Notes: generated by a model from the sequence alone, not told the origin. 64,000 bases of DNA from Aciduricibacillus chroicocephali (GCF_030762805.1 NZ_CP129113.1:696001-760000), one strand, 5' to 3'; shown: positions 9,829 to 18,537, counted from the first letter of the stretch. Translations and numbers: made by a program.

Positions 9829-10260
9829 TTATTTCCATTTCTTTCGGATACAGATTTTTACAATATCCTTTTCTTTTAGCCTCCAAAATACATCTTTGTT
9901 ATGGCGTACTCCTTTATTCATTAATATTGGCTTTCCTTCACATAGAACGGAGTAGCCAACCACTTCAAATTCATCTCCTTCATTTGCATCTTCACGATCA
10001 ATGACGCATTGGAATGAACGTTCATCAGTTATCGTCTTCGTTTCTTTGGTACCGTCTGATTTGACTGCTGTATACGTTATGGTTTTAATGAGCTTCCCGC
10101 ATACGATGACTTTTTCTGGACATACATCTTCAATAACGGGTTTTGGAAATGTTAATTTTGTTACAACACTCCCGGGAAGAGCAGGTGGAACGAGCTGAGT
10201 CTTGAACTCTATGACCTTTTGGCAACAGGACTGCGGATTGGGTGTTGGACAATTATACAA
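9829..10260 (-). CDS. Small SPOCS-like (DUF3794) protein
   Basis: A 143-residue protein: a short head NCPTPNPQSCCQ, then a beta domain with VCGKLIKTITYTAV, DEFEVVGYSVLCEG and a terminal IVKICIRKKWK. The central pattern matches SPOCS/DUF3794-type domains known from SipL and other spore proteins. It closely parallels the C-terminal domains at 10.3 kb and 16 kb, so the three genes are paralogues. Here the domain stands alone. It lies 20 bases downstream of the Ser/Thr-repeat gene on the same strand and is probably cotranscribed. Confidence 0.7.
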   Translation of the reverse strand: MYNCPTPNPQSCCQKVIEFKTQLVPPALPGSVVTKLTFPKPVIEDVCPEKVIVCGKLIKTITYTAVKSDGTKETKTITDERSFQCVIDREDANEGDEFEVVGYSVLCEGKPILMNKGVRHNKDVFWRLKEKDIVKICIRKKWK

Positions 10261-10279
10261 TGCTCATATCTCCTTTCGT

Positions 10280-11974
10280 TTATTTCTTTCGAATACAAAC
10301 TTTTATAATGTCCTTCTCAACTAGTCTCCAGAACACATCAACTGTACCGGATCCACCAGGTGCTGGGCGTTTTCCTCTATTGATTAGTTTTGGTTTACCT
10401 TCACAGAGAACATCGTAACCGACTACTTCAAATTCGTCTCCCTCATTCGCATCCTCACGGTCGATGACACACTGGAATGCTTGTTCATCGATTAGTGTAT
10501 TTTGCTTCAATGTCCCATCTTCCAGAACAGCTGTATAAACGATTTCCTTCGTCAGCTTTCCACATACAATGACTTTTTCAGGGCAAACATCTTCAATAAC
10601 TGGAGCTTGTGCAAAATACACTTTTGTTTCTACGATTTTAGTAGATGATGCTGGTGGGACAATCTGTGTTTTGAACTCGACTACATGTTGGCAGCAAGAT
10701 TGCGGGTTTGGATTCGGGCATAGCGTAGTAGTTGATGATGTTGAAGTACTTGACGATGTTGAAGTACTGGTTGAAGTCGAAGTACTGGTTGAAGTCGAAG
10801 TACTTGTAGATGTTGAAGTACTTGTAGATGTTGAAGTACTTGTAGATGTTGAAGTACTTGTAGATGTTGAAGTACTGGTCGAAGTCGAAGTACTTGTAGA
10901 TGTTGAAGTACTGGTAGAAGTCGAAGTACTTGTAGATGTTGAAGTACTGGTAGAAGTCGAAGTGCTGGTAGAAGTCGAAGTACTAGTCGAAGTCGAAGTA
11001 CTTGTAGATGTTGAAGTACTGGTCGAAGTCGAAGTACTTGTAGAAGTTGAAGTACTTGTAGAAGTTGAAGTACTTGTAGAAGTCGAAGTGCTTGTAGAAG
11101 TTGAAGTACTTGTAGAAGTTGAAGTACTTGTAGAAGTCGAAGTGCTGGTAGAAGTCGAAGTACTAGTCGAAGTCGAGGTGCTTGTAGAAGTTGAAGTACT
11201 GGTAGAAGTCGAAGTGCTTGTAGAAGTTGAAGTACTAGTCGAAGTCGAAGTACTAGTCGAAGTTGAAGTACTAGTCGAAGTTGAAGTACTAGTTGAAGTC
11301 GAAGTGCTGGTTGAAGTCGAAGTACTAGTCGAAGTTGAAGTACTAGTCGAAGTCGAAGTACTGGTCGAAGTCGAAGTGCTTGTAGAAGTTGAAGTACTGG
11401 TCGAAGTCGAAGTGCTTGTAGAAGTCGAAGTACTGGTCGAAGTCGAAGTGCTGGTTGAAGTTGAAGTACTGGTCGAAGTCGAAGTACTAGTCGAAGTACT
11501 TGTTGTTATGGGTGGAGTACAGGATGGTCCAGGAATCATTGAGTTCCCTATAATTGTTGGATTACCTGCCTTTGCGCTAACCAGTACACAATCTAGGAAA
11601 AGTGGACGGGTAACATTGAATGTAATACAGACAGTTGCTGAAGTAGTATTTGGATTAGTCAAGCTTTCAATTTTAATACCTCTAATCTCATTAGTACCTG
11701 GACTTCGAATAATTGTACACTTTGGATTCCCACCTTGGCCTATACGTGTACAGGTTATATTTTGGTCTGTTAGTGAGTTAAGAAAATCAGGGCAGCCTAT
11801 TTCATTAATTCCGATAATAAAGTGGCTTAATCCTTGAGGATTTCCGACTCGCCGAACATCATAACAGAAGCGATTAATACTTGGGTCAGATGAAGTCGTA
11901 TTGTATGAGAACTCCCAGCCGTCAGTTGGCTGACTGTTTGGAAAAGAAATGAATACCGAATTATCACATGCCAT
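10280..11974 (-). CDS. Spore-surface-type protein: novel N-domain, Ser/Thr repeat, SPOCS-like C-domain
   Basis: A 564-residue protein in three parts. Residues 1 to about 157 form a Cys-containing beta-rich domain I do not recognise (WEFSYNTTSSDPSINRFCYDV). Residues about 158-414 are an almost pure alternating Thr-Ser repeat. The last 150 residues repeat the neighbour's fold: NPNPQSCCQHVVEFKTQ, VCGKLTKEIVYTAV, DEFEVVGYDVLCEG, IIKVCIRKK. The repeat is mucin-like and an obvious acceptor for O-glycosylation, and glycosyltransferase genes follow on the opposite strand. There is no signal peptide, as is normal for proteins assembled on spores from the mother cell. The exosporium or spore-crust location is inferred. 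Confidence 0.72.
   Translation of the reverse strand: MACDNSVFISFPNSQPTDGWEFSYNTTSSDPSINRFCYDVRRVGNPQGLSHFIIGINEIGCPDFLNSLTDQNITCTRIGQGGNPKCTIIRSPGTNEIRGIKIESLTNPNTTSATVCITFNVTRPLFLDCVLVSAKAGNPTIIGNSMIPGPSCTPPITTSTSTSTSTSTSTSTSTSTSTSTSTSTSTSTSTSTSTSTSTSTSTSTSTSTSTSTSTSTSTSTSTSTSTSTSTSTSTSTSTSTSTSTSTSTSTSTSTSTSTSTSTSTSTSTSTSTSTSTSTSTSTSTSTSTSTSTSTSTSTSTSTSTSTSTSTSTSTSTSTSTSTSTSTSTSTSTSTSTSTSTSTSTSTSTSTSTSTSTSTSTSTSTSTSTSTSTSTSTSTSTSTSTSTSTSTSTSTSTSTSTSTSTSTSSSTSTSSTTTLCPNPNPQSCCQHVVEFKTQIVPPASSTKIVETKVYFAQAPVIEDVCPEKVIVCGKLTKEIVYTAVLEDGTLKQNTLIDEQAFQCVIDREDANEGDEFEVVGYDVLCEGKPKLINRGKRPAPGGSGTVDVFWRLVEKDIIKVCIRKK
10732..11503 (-). repeat. 18-bp tandem repeat encoding (Thr-Ser)n
   Basis: About 42 copies of an 18-base unit; a coding-strand example is ACTTCGACTTCTACAAGT, six residues T-S-T-S-T-S. 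Copies differ at third codon positions, so the array is somewhat aged. Such arrays vary in length by slippage. Confidence 0.92.
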
Positions 11975-12275
11975 TTATTGCTCTCTCCTTTTTAATGCGC
12001 TTTAACATATTATTACCGTTGCCAATTTTTGAATTGGACGAAAAACCTATTCTTGTGATCCTCCTTTTTTCATTTCTTAACATGCTATTATCGAAATTCA
12101 TTTTTGGACTGGACAATAAAAATGTTGGGCCTTCAATTTTGATTGTTGGTGGTTAAGGCATAAAGCGATAGATGGCCAACTATACACTTCAATGCTCCCT
12201 TACATAAAAATAATATTGACTCGTATAAATCTAAAGTTGAGGTTTGTGCAGAAATTATAATAAAGGATGTGTAGC
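11975..12275. other. Divergent promoter region
   Basis: About 300 bases between the minus-strand repeat gene and the plus-strand glycosyltransferase genes. It must hold both promoters. The only longish frame (11968-12156) overlaps the neighbouring start and has no RBS. Confidence 0.4.
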
Positions 12276-13124
12276 ATGTTGCGGAGAGCTGTTGTTGTAT
12301 TTGTTGAAGACAACAAGCATTTACTTCTTCAACTCGGTTGTTTATATGCTTCTTTTAAACATATTGGGTCTTCTGATACGGACTTAATTGTTTTTGGTAC
12401 AGAAGAGGCACTTCGAAAAGTTCCTGAAGACTGTATCAAGGTTCAGTATGACATTGCTGCGGATCCTCCTGAATTTTTGGATTACCGTTTTATTAATTCC
12501 ATTAGTTGCCTAGTAGGTGAGCAAGCCGATTTTTTAAATGACTATGATTTGATTTTAAGAACGGATGCGGATGTTTTTCTGACACCTTCATGGAATTCAT
12601 ATTATCCGGAACTGTATACAGTAGGAAGAGGCGGTTACGTAAATGATGAAATAACAAGGGAAAATATTAAACTTATCTCCTCTAAATTTAATTTAACTCA
12701 CAAGGGACTGCATAATTTGGGGTCAACGCATTATGGCGATGCAAGATTAGTTAGAGAGGTGTGTAAACTTGCAACTGAACTGACTGCGTATATCCTGACA
12801 GAAGAATTTAAGGAAGGTGAGGGACAGTGGCCGAGTTGGTACCGAGGTGTTGCGACAATGTACGCTTGTGAAATCGCAGCCAACCATCTTGTAGGACAAA
12901 TTAAGGTGGATCCAACGAAACTCGATGTCGGAAGCGCTTCAGATGATTCTATAGAAGGGCACCCCCATATTCACTGCTGGCATACAGATAACATGTTTTC
13001 AAAGTTCCAATTCACTGCTGGGAATTATGACCATCTAAGTATGGATAATTTGGATGTGAACAAAATTAACGAATATTGTCTTTATAATGCTTTAAATTCT
13101 AAAGGGATGATTTTGGTTGATTAA
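12276..13124 (+). CDS. Glycosyltransferase-like protein (DUF7164-type, tentative)
   Basis: A 282-residue protein with a GT-A-like arrangement: an N-terminal strand RRAVVVFVED, the acidic motif LRTDADVFLTP that would hold the metal and nucleotide sugar, and a C-terminal HPHIHCWHTDNMFSKF patch. I relate it to the nucleotide-diphosphosugar-transferase-like DUF7164 domain. ATG at 12276 is preferred because AAAGGA lies 9 bases upstream; the ATG three codons earlier overlaps that site. It is the first gene of a compact cluster with a second transferase and a kinase-like gene, probably acting on the adjacent spore-surface proteins (inference). Confidence 0.65.
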   Translation: MLRRAVVVFVEDNKHLLLQLGCLYASFKHIGSSDTDLIVFGTEEALRKVPEDCIKVQYDIAADPPEFLDYRFINSISCLVGEQADFLNDYDLILRTDADVFLTPSWNSYYPELYTVGRGGYVNDEITRENIKLISSKFNLTHKGLHNLGSTHYGDARLVREVCKLATELTAYILTEEFKEGEGQWPSWYRGVATMYACEIAANHLVGQIKVDPTKLDVGSASDDSIEGHPHIHCWHTDNMFSKFQFTAGNYDHLSMDNLDVNKINEYCLYNALNSKGMILVD

Positions 13125-13176
13125 GGTTTCAAAGTTAACGATTTGTTGGCTAAAGAGCGGATAAAGGGTGATGCAA

Positions 13177-13851
13177 ATGTTGGATAAAACATCTATCATC
13201 ATTCCAATCAGTTTGAATGATGAGATTAGAGCTAAGCTTTTTCGATGGGTGAAAAGTTTTTATGAAAATGTTATGCCTGAAGTGGAATTGTGCATCGGAG
13301 TTGCAAATGAGAAGCCATTTTCTAAAGCCAAGGCAATAAATGAAGCGGTGAGATCTTCAAAGGGTCAATATTTAGTACTTGCAGATGCAGATATATTTTA
13401 CAATCCTAAATTAATTGAAAAATCAATTGAAGCATTGGCAGAACATCCTTGGGTAATCCCATACAATGAGGTATTAAATGTTCATAGAGGTAGTACAGAT
13501 GAGCTGATTCAAACGGAACCCCAATGGCCGGTTTCTATTGAACTTGATACGCGCCCCCGAACACATGGACCGCGTCTAAGGGGAGGAATCAATATTGTAA
13601 CACGTGAAAATTTTGACCTTGTTGGTGGGTTTGATGAAAGATTTACCGGATGGGGAGGAGAGGATGATGCGTTCGCGTCGTCACTGAACCATCTTTGTGG
13701 CCATTATAAGAGACTTGAAGGAACGATTTATCATCTTTGGCATCCTGCGAATAACAGCTCTGATGAGAATTATAAAGCAAACATTGAATTATTGAAGAGA
13801 TATTCAAATAAAGAAGCAGTTCTGGAGGAAATCAGGAAAAGGGAGAAGTGA
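13177..13851 (+). CDS. Glycosyltransferase, GT2/GT7-like
   Basis: A 224-residue GT-A glycosyltransferase. It shows the metal-binding DADIF motif around residue 73 and, further on, GGINIVTRENF followed by GGFDERFTGWGGEDDAF, which is the classic acceptor-site motif of galactosyltransferase-like (Glyco_transf_7C) domains. ATG at 13177 is chosen because AAAGGG sits 8 bases ahead. The stop overlaps the next gene's GTG (GTGA), so the genes are coupled. No signal peptide; it acts in the cytoplasm, which in a sporulating cell could be the mother cell. Confidence 0.82.
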   Translation: MLDKTSIIIPISLNDEIRAKLFRWVKSFYENVMPEVELCIGVANEKPFSKAKAINEAVRSSKGQYLVLADADIFYNPKLIEKSIEALAEHPWVIPYNEVLNVHRGSTDELIQTEPQWPVSIELDTRPRTHGPRLRGGINIVTRENFDLVGGFDERFTGWGGEDDAFASSLNHLCGHYKRLEGTIYHLWHPANNSSDENYKANIELLKRYSNKEAVLEEIRKREK

Positions 13852-14546
13852 TAGAGAAATATTGGGGAGGGACTAACTTGGAACAGCAAATTAAATATTA
13901 TGCTTTGCAGCCTAAACCAATCGGAATTGGACACTACGGAACCGTTTATGAAGCATTTGATTCATTAAAAGAGCAAACTGTAGCAATCAAAAAAATACGG
14001 GCTTATGATGGGGAAAAGGAAGCTTTCATTTTAAAAGAGGCGGGGAAGGGCAATGGATTCCTGCCAATATTTCATGATTTCTTTGTGATAGATGAGTATG
14101 GGTATGTCGTTATGGAACTCCTGGATGGAAAAAAGCTGGGAGCAGGATTTCATGACAAAATTAAACAGTGGGATGAAAAAAAGGCTGTTCAGACCGCAAT
14201 CAATATTTTGACAGGAATTTCTTCTATACATGAGCTTGGTTACATTCATAATGACATCATGCCCAAGAATATTATGGTGAAAGAGTATCGTCCTGAATTG
14301 ACGAAAGTTTATGATTTTAATCGTGCCAAGGAAATTCGGAATGAGGGAATGGTTTTAAAAGATTTGCGCAATACAGCAGAAGTATGTTTCGTCATGTTAA
14401 ATGGCATGTTGCCCAAAGTCTTAACAGGGGCAGATTTGGAGAATAAGGAGCTTGAGTCTGTACTGCTAAAGGCAATTAAGCCGACTGATGAAAATAAATA
14501 TCATTCTACAAAGGAATTTATTGATGCATTAAGACCTTTTAGTTAA
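13848..14546 (+). CDS. Small Ser/Thr protein-kinase-like protein
   Basis: A 232-residue minimal kinase fold. Seen in order: glycine loop GIGHYGTVYEA, ATP lysine in VAIKKI, hinge VVMELLDG, catalytic loop HNDIMPKNIMV (Asp and Asn present) and a DFN in place of DFG (VYDFNRAKEI). All residues needed for phosphotransfer appear present, although the DFG Gly is Asn. Two starts are possible: GTG 13848, overlapping the upstream stop, or TTG 13878 behind a stronger GGAGGGA site. Its place between glycosyltransferases suggests it phosphorylates a sugar or a surface protein; this is an inference. A terminator follows. Confidence 0.75.
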   Translation: MIEKYWGGTNLEQQIKYYALQPKPIGIGHYGTVYEAFDSLKEQTVAIKKIRAYDGEKEAFILKEAGKGNGFLPIFHDFFVIDEYGYVVMELLDGKKLGAGFHDKIKQWDEKKAVQTAINILTGISSIHELGYIHNDIMPKNIMVKEYRPELTKVYDFNRAKEIRNEGMVLKDLRNTAEVCFVMLNGMLPKVLTGADLENKELESVLLKAIKPTDENKYHSTKEFIDALRPFS

Positions 14547-14552
14547 AAACAG

Positions 14553-14587
14553 CGAGGGGGCGGGTTGATTACCCGTCTCCTTTTTTA
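14553..14587 (+). terminator. Terminator of the glycosyltransferase-kinase operon
   Basis: GGGGGCGGGT/ACCCGTCTCC stem followed by TTTTTT. Confidence 0.8.
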
Positions 14588-14658
14588 TGAAAGTCATTTC
14601 TACAAAACAAAACATATATTAAAAAGATTGGATTCAAAAGTTTAATGGAGGTTGCTAA

Positions 14659-15951
14659 ATGAAAGTTGCGTTGCTGACTATGTTTAATGGCCTGGATAGC
14701 ACATATTCAATAGTGAATGTTGTAGCTGAACAACTGAAAATGATGCTAGATGACGAGGATGTAACACCGATTATGCTTGTAACTGAAAATTGTTCGCTGA
14801 ATGAGAGATATGGAGTTTTCCTTGATGAACGGATTGAATGGCGAAAAGTTGCAAACTCAGTAAACGATAAACAAATTCATTGGCATGATTATACCGAAGC
14901 GAAGGGGGAAGTTCACGATACTTTCTTTAATGAAGCCGAAACGGTAGCTGCAGATCTTACTGAGAAACTAAAAGATGTGGACGTTTGTGTGATGCATGAT
15001 ATTCATTACCAAGGATGGCATTTGCTTCATAATATTGCAGTCAGAATGGCTCAAAAGAAATTGCCGCAACTCCCTTTTATTGCTTTTACTCACTCAGCGC
15101 CTGTCAGCCGACCAAAAGAAACAGCTTGGCCATTTTCTGCTCGTTTCTCACCAATGCCGAATACGACATATGTATATCCGACTCAATCAGGCATCTCAGC
15201 GCTTGCTGAGCAATACGACACACCTGAAGGGACTTGCAGAGCTGTTAATAATAGTCTCGATCTGTTAAGTAATGCTTCAGAAGCCGTACTCGCATTAGCT
15301 GAGAAAGTTAATTTATTTACTCCAGATATATTAGTCATATATCCTGGAAGGTTAACTACGGGTAAGCGATTTGAGAAAGTGGCATCACTTTGCGGTGCGA
15401 TTAAGAAGCATTATGAAAAGACAGTTCAAATTATTTACTGCGATTTCCCAAGCGCAGATATTGAGTCAGACCGATATAAGACATTTATAAGACATACGGG
15501 TAAAGAGCATGGATTAGAGAATGAAGATATATTTTTCACTTCAGACCTCGATTCATATAAATACGGTTTTCCAAGAGAAAGTGTCCTTGAGCTGTTTCAG
15601 CTTTCCAATCTATTCATATGTCCATCCTTCTCAGAGTCATTCGGATTAACCGTATTGGAAGCGGCTGGCAGAGGAAATATAATTGTATTGAACGAACGGG
15701 TTCCTGCACTTGAAGAATTAGGAAAGAAGTTACATGCCCATTTCATGTGCTGGGATGCAAGGAACTTCGGTTTTGATACGTTTGAAGACTACCATCCATC
15801 AGAGGAAGCGTATTTAAAAGATCATGCGGGAATCATTGTGAATTTAATGAAGGAAAACCCGGTGATTCATGCCAAGACAATTGCAAGACAGCGCTATACA
15901 CCACAGTGGATTTGGCACCATCAGCTAAAACCATTACTGAAAAAAGAATAA
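14659..15951 (+). CDS. Glycosyltransferase family 4 (GT-B)
   Basis: A 430-residue GT-B glycosyltransferase. The C-terminal half has VIYPGRLTTGKRFEKV, the usual start of the donor domain, and the E-x7-E signature in PSFSESFGLTVLEAAGRG. The N-terminal half (MKVALLTMFNGLDSTYSIVNVV) is the acceptor domain. No membrane segment. Good GGAGG site before the ATG. It has its own terminator, shared with the convergent collagen-like gene, whose product is a plausible acceptor; B. anthracis BclA offers a precedent for glycosylated collagen-like spore proteins. Confidence 0.85.
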   Translation: MKVALLTMFNGLDSTYSIVNVVAEQLKMMLDDEDVTPIMLVTENCSLNERYGVFLDERIEWRKVANSVNDKQIHWHDYTEAKGEVHDTFFNEAETVAADLTEKLKDVDVCVMHDIHYQGWHLLHNIAVRMAQKKLPQLPFIAFTHSAPVSRPKETAWPFSARFSPMPNTTYVYPTQSGISALAEQYDTPEGTCRAVNNSLDLLSNASEAVLALAEKVNLFTPDILVIYPGRLTTGKRFEKVASLCGAIKKHYEKTVQIIYCDFPSADIESDRYKTFIRHTGKEHGLENEDIFFTSDLDSYKYGFPRESVLELFQLSNLFICPSFSESFGLTVLEAAGRGNIIVLNERVPALEELGKKLHAHFMCWDARNFGFDTFEDYHPSEEAYLKDHAGIIVNLMKENPVIHAKTIARQRYTPQWIWHHQLKPLLKKE

Positions 15952-15954
15952 AAA

Positions 15955-15991
15955 AATAGAATAACACCTGTGAGCGGGTGTTATTCTATTT
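15955..15991. terminator. Bidirectional terminator between convergent genes
   Basis: ATAGAATAACACC/GGGTGTTATTCTAT stem with A and T runs. The collagen-like gene's stop codon lies inside the hairpin. Confidence 0.85.
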
Positions 15992-16945
15992 TTTCTTTTT
16001 TATGCAAACTTTTATGATCCCCTTTGAAAAATGTCGAAAAGCGACTTTATTCTCGGTATGTTCATTTTGGGCAAAGTTCGCCTCTTCACTTATAACATCG
16101 CAAACTATTTTTAACTGTTCAATCTTATACAAATCCGTTTCACTAATATCAGGACGATCGATCAGGCAGTTGAAAGGGACTTCATCATGTACTGCATAAT
16201 TTGAAATGATATTTCCATCCTTAACCGCAGTGTACGTAATGATCTTTCTTAATAAACCGCAAATGACTACGACCCCATTACAGACTTTTATAATGTCAGC
16301 CGTAATCTTGTTTGAAACAGACGTACTGCCTTGGACAGCTGGGGGTACAAGCTGAGTCGAATGTTCAATTAGATGGAAGCAGCATAATTCTTTTTGATAT
16401 CCCGGAGGGCCTGGTTCGCCCTTAGGCCCTTGAGGTCCAGGTTCACCTTTTTCACCTTTGTCGCCTTTAGGACCTTGAGGCCCAGACTTGCCGTGAGGTC
16501 CCTGGGGTCCACGATCGCCTTTGTCGCCTTTAGGACCTTGAGGCCCGATCTTGCCATGCGGTCCCTGAGGTCCAGGTTCACCTTTTTCACCTTGAGGCCC
16601 TTGAGGTCCGGTCTTGCCCCGTGGTCCCTGGGGTCCACGTTCACCTTTTTCACCTTGAGGCCCTTGAGGTCCGGTCTTGCCCCGTGGTCCCTGGGGTCCA
16701 CGATCGCCTTTGTCGCCTTTAGGCCCTTTAGGCCCGGTCTTGCCGTGAGGTCCCTGGGGTCCACGATCGCCTTTATCTCCTTTAGATCCTTGTGATCCTT
16801 GTTCTCCCTTAGGTCCCCTAGGTCCAGTTTTCCCGGCAGGCCCAGAGGGTCCTTGTTTTCCTTCTGGTCCGGGAATACCTCTTTTACCCCGCTTCCCTGG
16901 TGGACCAATACAGTGGCAATGCTCATGTCCGCATTTATCACACAT
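15986..16945 (-). CDS. Collagen-like protein with SPOCS-like C-terminal domain
   Basis: A 319-residue protein. Residues 1-12 are Cys/His rich ([12 protein letters not shown]). Residues 13 to about 185 are uninterrupted Gly-X-Y triplets rich in GPQGP, GDKGD and GKTGP, able to form a triple helix. The remainder ([44 protein letters not shown]) is the same C-domain as in the 9.8 and 10.3 kb genes. Collagen-like proteins with a C-terminal globular domain form the hair-like nap of spores in the B. cereus group; this one has a different C-domain from BclA. A good AAAGGGAAG site precedes the ATG. Confidence 0.82.
   Translation of the reverse strand: MCDKCGHEHCHCIGPPGKRGKRGIPGPEGKQGPSGPAGKTGPRGPKGEQGSQGSKGDKGDRGPQGPHGKTGPKGPKGDKGDRGPQGPRGKTGPQGPQGEKGERGPQGPRGKTGPQGPQGEKGEPGPQGPHGKIGPQGPKGDKGDRGPQGPHGKSGPQGPKGDKGEKGEPGPQGPKGEPGPPGYQKELCCFHLIEHSTQLVPPAVQGSTSVSNKITADIIKVCNGVVVICGLLRKIITYTAVKDGNIISNYAVHDEVPFNCLIDRPDISETDLYKIEQLKIVCDVISEEANFAQNEHTENKVAFRHFSKGIIKVCIKKKK
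16400..16790 (-). repeat. 63-bp repeats inside the collagen-like domain
   Basis: Five or so copies of a 21-residue block of the type [17 protein letters not shown] plus four residues, seen as near-identical 63-base units; the copies swap H/R and K/Q positions, suggesting recombination among units. Confidence 0.8.
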
Positions 16946-17117
16946 ATTTTCACTTCCCTTTGCTGCATCTTATGTATGCTTCACAACCAATGTAAGACAA
17001 TTGAACAGAAATCCGCTATTTCACCATTTAACGCCATAGTCAACTAGTGCCTAACACATCGGTACAACAGTGCCAATATGCTGGAATTAGGACACTTATG
17101 CTGGAGGGGGGAAGTAA

Positions 17118-17591
17118 ATGGGTCAAAAACAAGAGGGGGAGCATAAGGATTGTCATGAAAATTGCATCTGCAAAGTCCTCAAAAATCTTCTTGAAACCCA
17201 AAGAAAAAGAAAGGGTGAGATGGACACTACGGAATCATGTACATGTTCCATAAATCGTGGAACGGATCAAGAAAAAGAACCGATTTCTTTTATTTTGCAG
17301 ACACCATATGGTCATCCGTTTTTTACTTGGGGGAAAATTGGAAAGAAAGACTGTTTCGCTACAGTTTTTTTTACAGTAGAAAAAGTTGATTGCAAAGAAA
17401 ACTGTGCGTTATTGCGATTAATGAAGCCTAACAAGACAATCATTGATCCAGACACTGAATGTATCGAATCATCAAGTATTTGTGGAGTTGATTATGTAGT
17501 ACCAACAAAAGAATGTGTTTTCATCAAGTTGGACTGTTACAGTGCAGTAAAACTGACATCAGCTGATTTTATTAAAAGTAAATCATGCTAA
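17118..17591 (+). CDS. Spore coat/exosporium protein, CotY/CotZ (ExsY) family
   Basis: A 157-residue Cys-rich protein (about 13 Cys). The head GEHKDCHENCICKVLKNLLE and the middle CFATVFFTVEKVDCKENCALLRLMKP match the layout of CotY/CotZ/ExsY, which self-assemble into disulfide-linked sheets forming the outer coat or exosporium basal layer. The usual second part (CGVDYVVPTKECVFIKLDCYSAV) is also present. ATG at 17118 follows GGAGGGGGGAA. It is divergent from the collagen-like gene, supporting a spore-surface role for the whole locus. Confidence 0.85.
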   Translation: MGQKQEGEHKDCHENCICKVLKNLLETQRKRKGEMDTTESCTCSINRGTDQEKEPISFILQTPYGHPFFTWGKIGKKDCFATVFFTVEKVDCKENCALLRLMKPNKTIIDPDTECIESSSICGVDYVVPTKECVFIKLDCYSAVKLTSADFIKSKSC

Positions 17592-17602
17592 ACAGACGGG
17601 TA

Positions 17603-17645
17603 GGCAAGACTTTTCTGAAGTAGGAAGAGTCTCGCCTTTTTTGAT
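17603..17645 (+). terminator. Terminator of the CotY/CotZ-like gene
   Basis: GGCAAGACTTTTC pairs imperfectly with GGAAGAGTCTCGCC, then TTTTTT. Confidence 0.7.
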
Positions 17646-17961
17646 TACAGCAATGGGCTGGAAATTGGTGTTCCGCTATCTTCTATTAAAATTGCTTAAA
17701 GTTACATAGTTGCTGATATATTCAGATAAATAGGATTCACTTAACGACTTCAGGTACTCAACGGAATACATGTTATAATTAATGACATAAGCTAAGAAAT
17801 TTAGGGACAACCCTTTTTAATTAGGCTAGTTTTCCATATAGTTCATATTGTTATGTTCTCATAAGGGAATTGATATGAGATCATCCAGTGGGCTGTCGTT
17901 GAAAAAGGACAAATCTAATTATTAGGACAAAAACTCATTAATCATAATGAAGGTGAAACAA
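17646..17961. other. Intergenic region with an extended -10 element
   Basis: No gene. TGTTATAAT at 17771-17779 fits an extended -10 (TGN-TATAAT); the -35 is poor. It would give a leader of about 175 bases for the phosphatase gene. Confidence 0.35.
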
Positions 17962-18507
17962 GTGGAGAAGAATATTTACATCATTAGACATTGCAAAGCA
18001 AAAGGGCAGTATCCGGAAGCTGAATTAACAGAAGCAGGGCAGGAACAAGCGAAGGAACTGGCTGCTTTTTTAAAGGATATAAAAATAGAACGAATTATTT
18101 CTAGTCCTTATTTGCGGGCAAAGCAGACCATCGCACCGTTTGCGGAAGCCGAGAGTATAGAAGTAGAGATTGACAGCCGCTTGGCCGAACGTACTTTGGA
18201 TCCGAATGCGGTTCCAGATTGGCTGCAGTGGATGAAAGACTCATTTAAGGATTTGGAGATTAGGGATGTCGGCGGTGAATCCGGCAAAGAAGCGACGGAG
18301 CGCATTGCTGGTGTCATTCATGATATTGTAGCAGGAGATGTTGAAAACACAGCTGTTGTAACACATGGTGGGATGACCACGTTGCTATTGCGTCAGTATG
18401 ATGAGGGCATTGGATTTGATCAGTGGAAAGCTTTAAGCAATCCTGATGTGTATGTATTGACAGTCTCGGATGAAGAAGTTCGGTATGAACGGCTTTGGAA
18501 ATCGTAA
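17962..18507 (+). CDS. Histidine phosphatase family protein
   Basis: A 181-residue phosphoglycerate-mutase-like phosphatase. It has the N-terminal catalytic motif YIIRHCKA (RHC rather than RHG), SSPYLRAKQT with the second Arg, an acidic RLAERTLD and the C-terminal VVTHGGM with the second His. Substrate unknown; relatives act on small phosphorylated metabolites. GTG at 17962 is preferred because AAGGTGA lies five bases ahead; an ATG five codons upstream would overlap it. Confidence 0.82.
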   Translation: MEKNIYIIRHCKAKGQYPEAELTEAGQEQAKELAAFLKDIKIERIISSPYLRAKQTIAPFAEAESIEVEIDSRLAERTLDPNAVPDWLQWMKDSFKDLEIRDVGGESGKEATERIAGVIHDIVAGDVENTAVVTHGGMTTLLLRQYDEGIGFDQWKALSNPDVYVLTVSDEEVRYERLWKS

Positions 18508-18537
18508 TCAGTTAATTTCATTATTATATTTATATAA

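Noticed and set aside
10732-11503. Repeat array considered as a CRISPR or minisatellite regulatory array
   Set aside because: Units are contiguous 18-mers without unique spacers and stay in a coding frame.
10569-11837. Plus-strand 422-codon frame with VEVEVL repeats
   Set aside because: It is the antisense of the Thr-Ser repeat; the 18-bp array lacks stops on both strands. No RBS and no sensible ends.
11968-12156. 62-codon hydrophobic plus-strand frame
   Set aside because: Overlaps the start of the repeat gene, has no RBS and looks like chance A+T-rich hydrophobic coding.
16369-16968. 199-codon frame overlapping the collagen-like gene
   Set aside because: Frame-shifted reading of the Gly-X-Y repeats; the collagen frame with its SPOCS-like end is clearly the real one.
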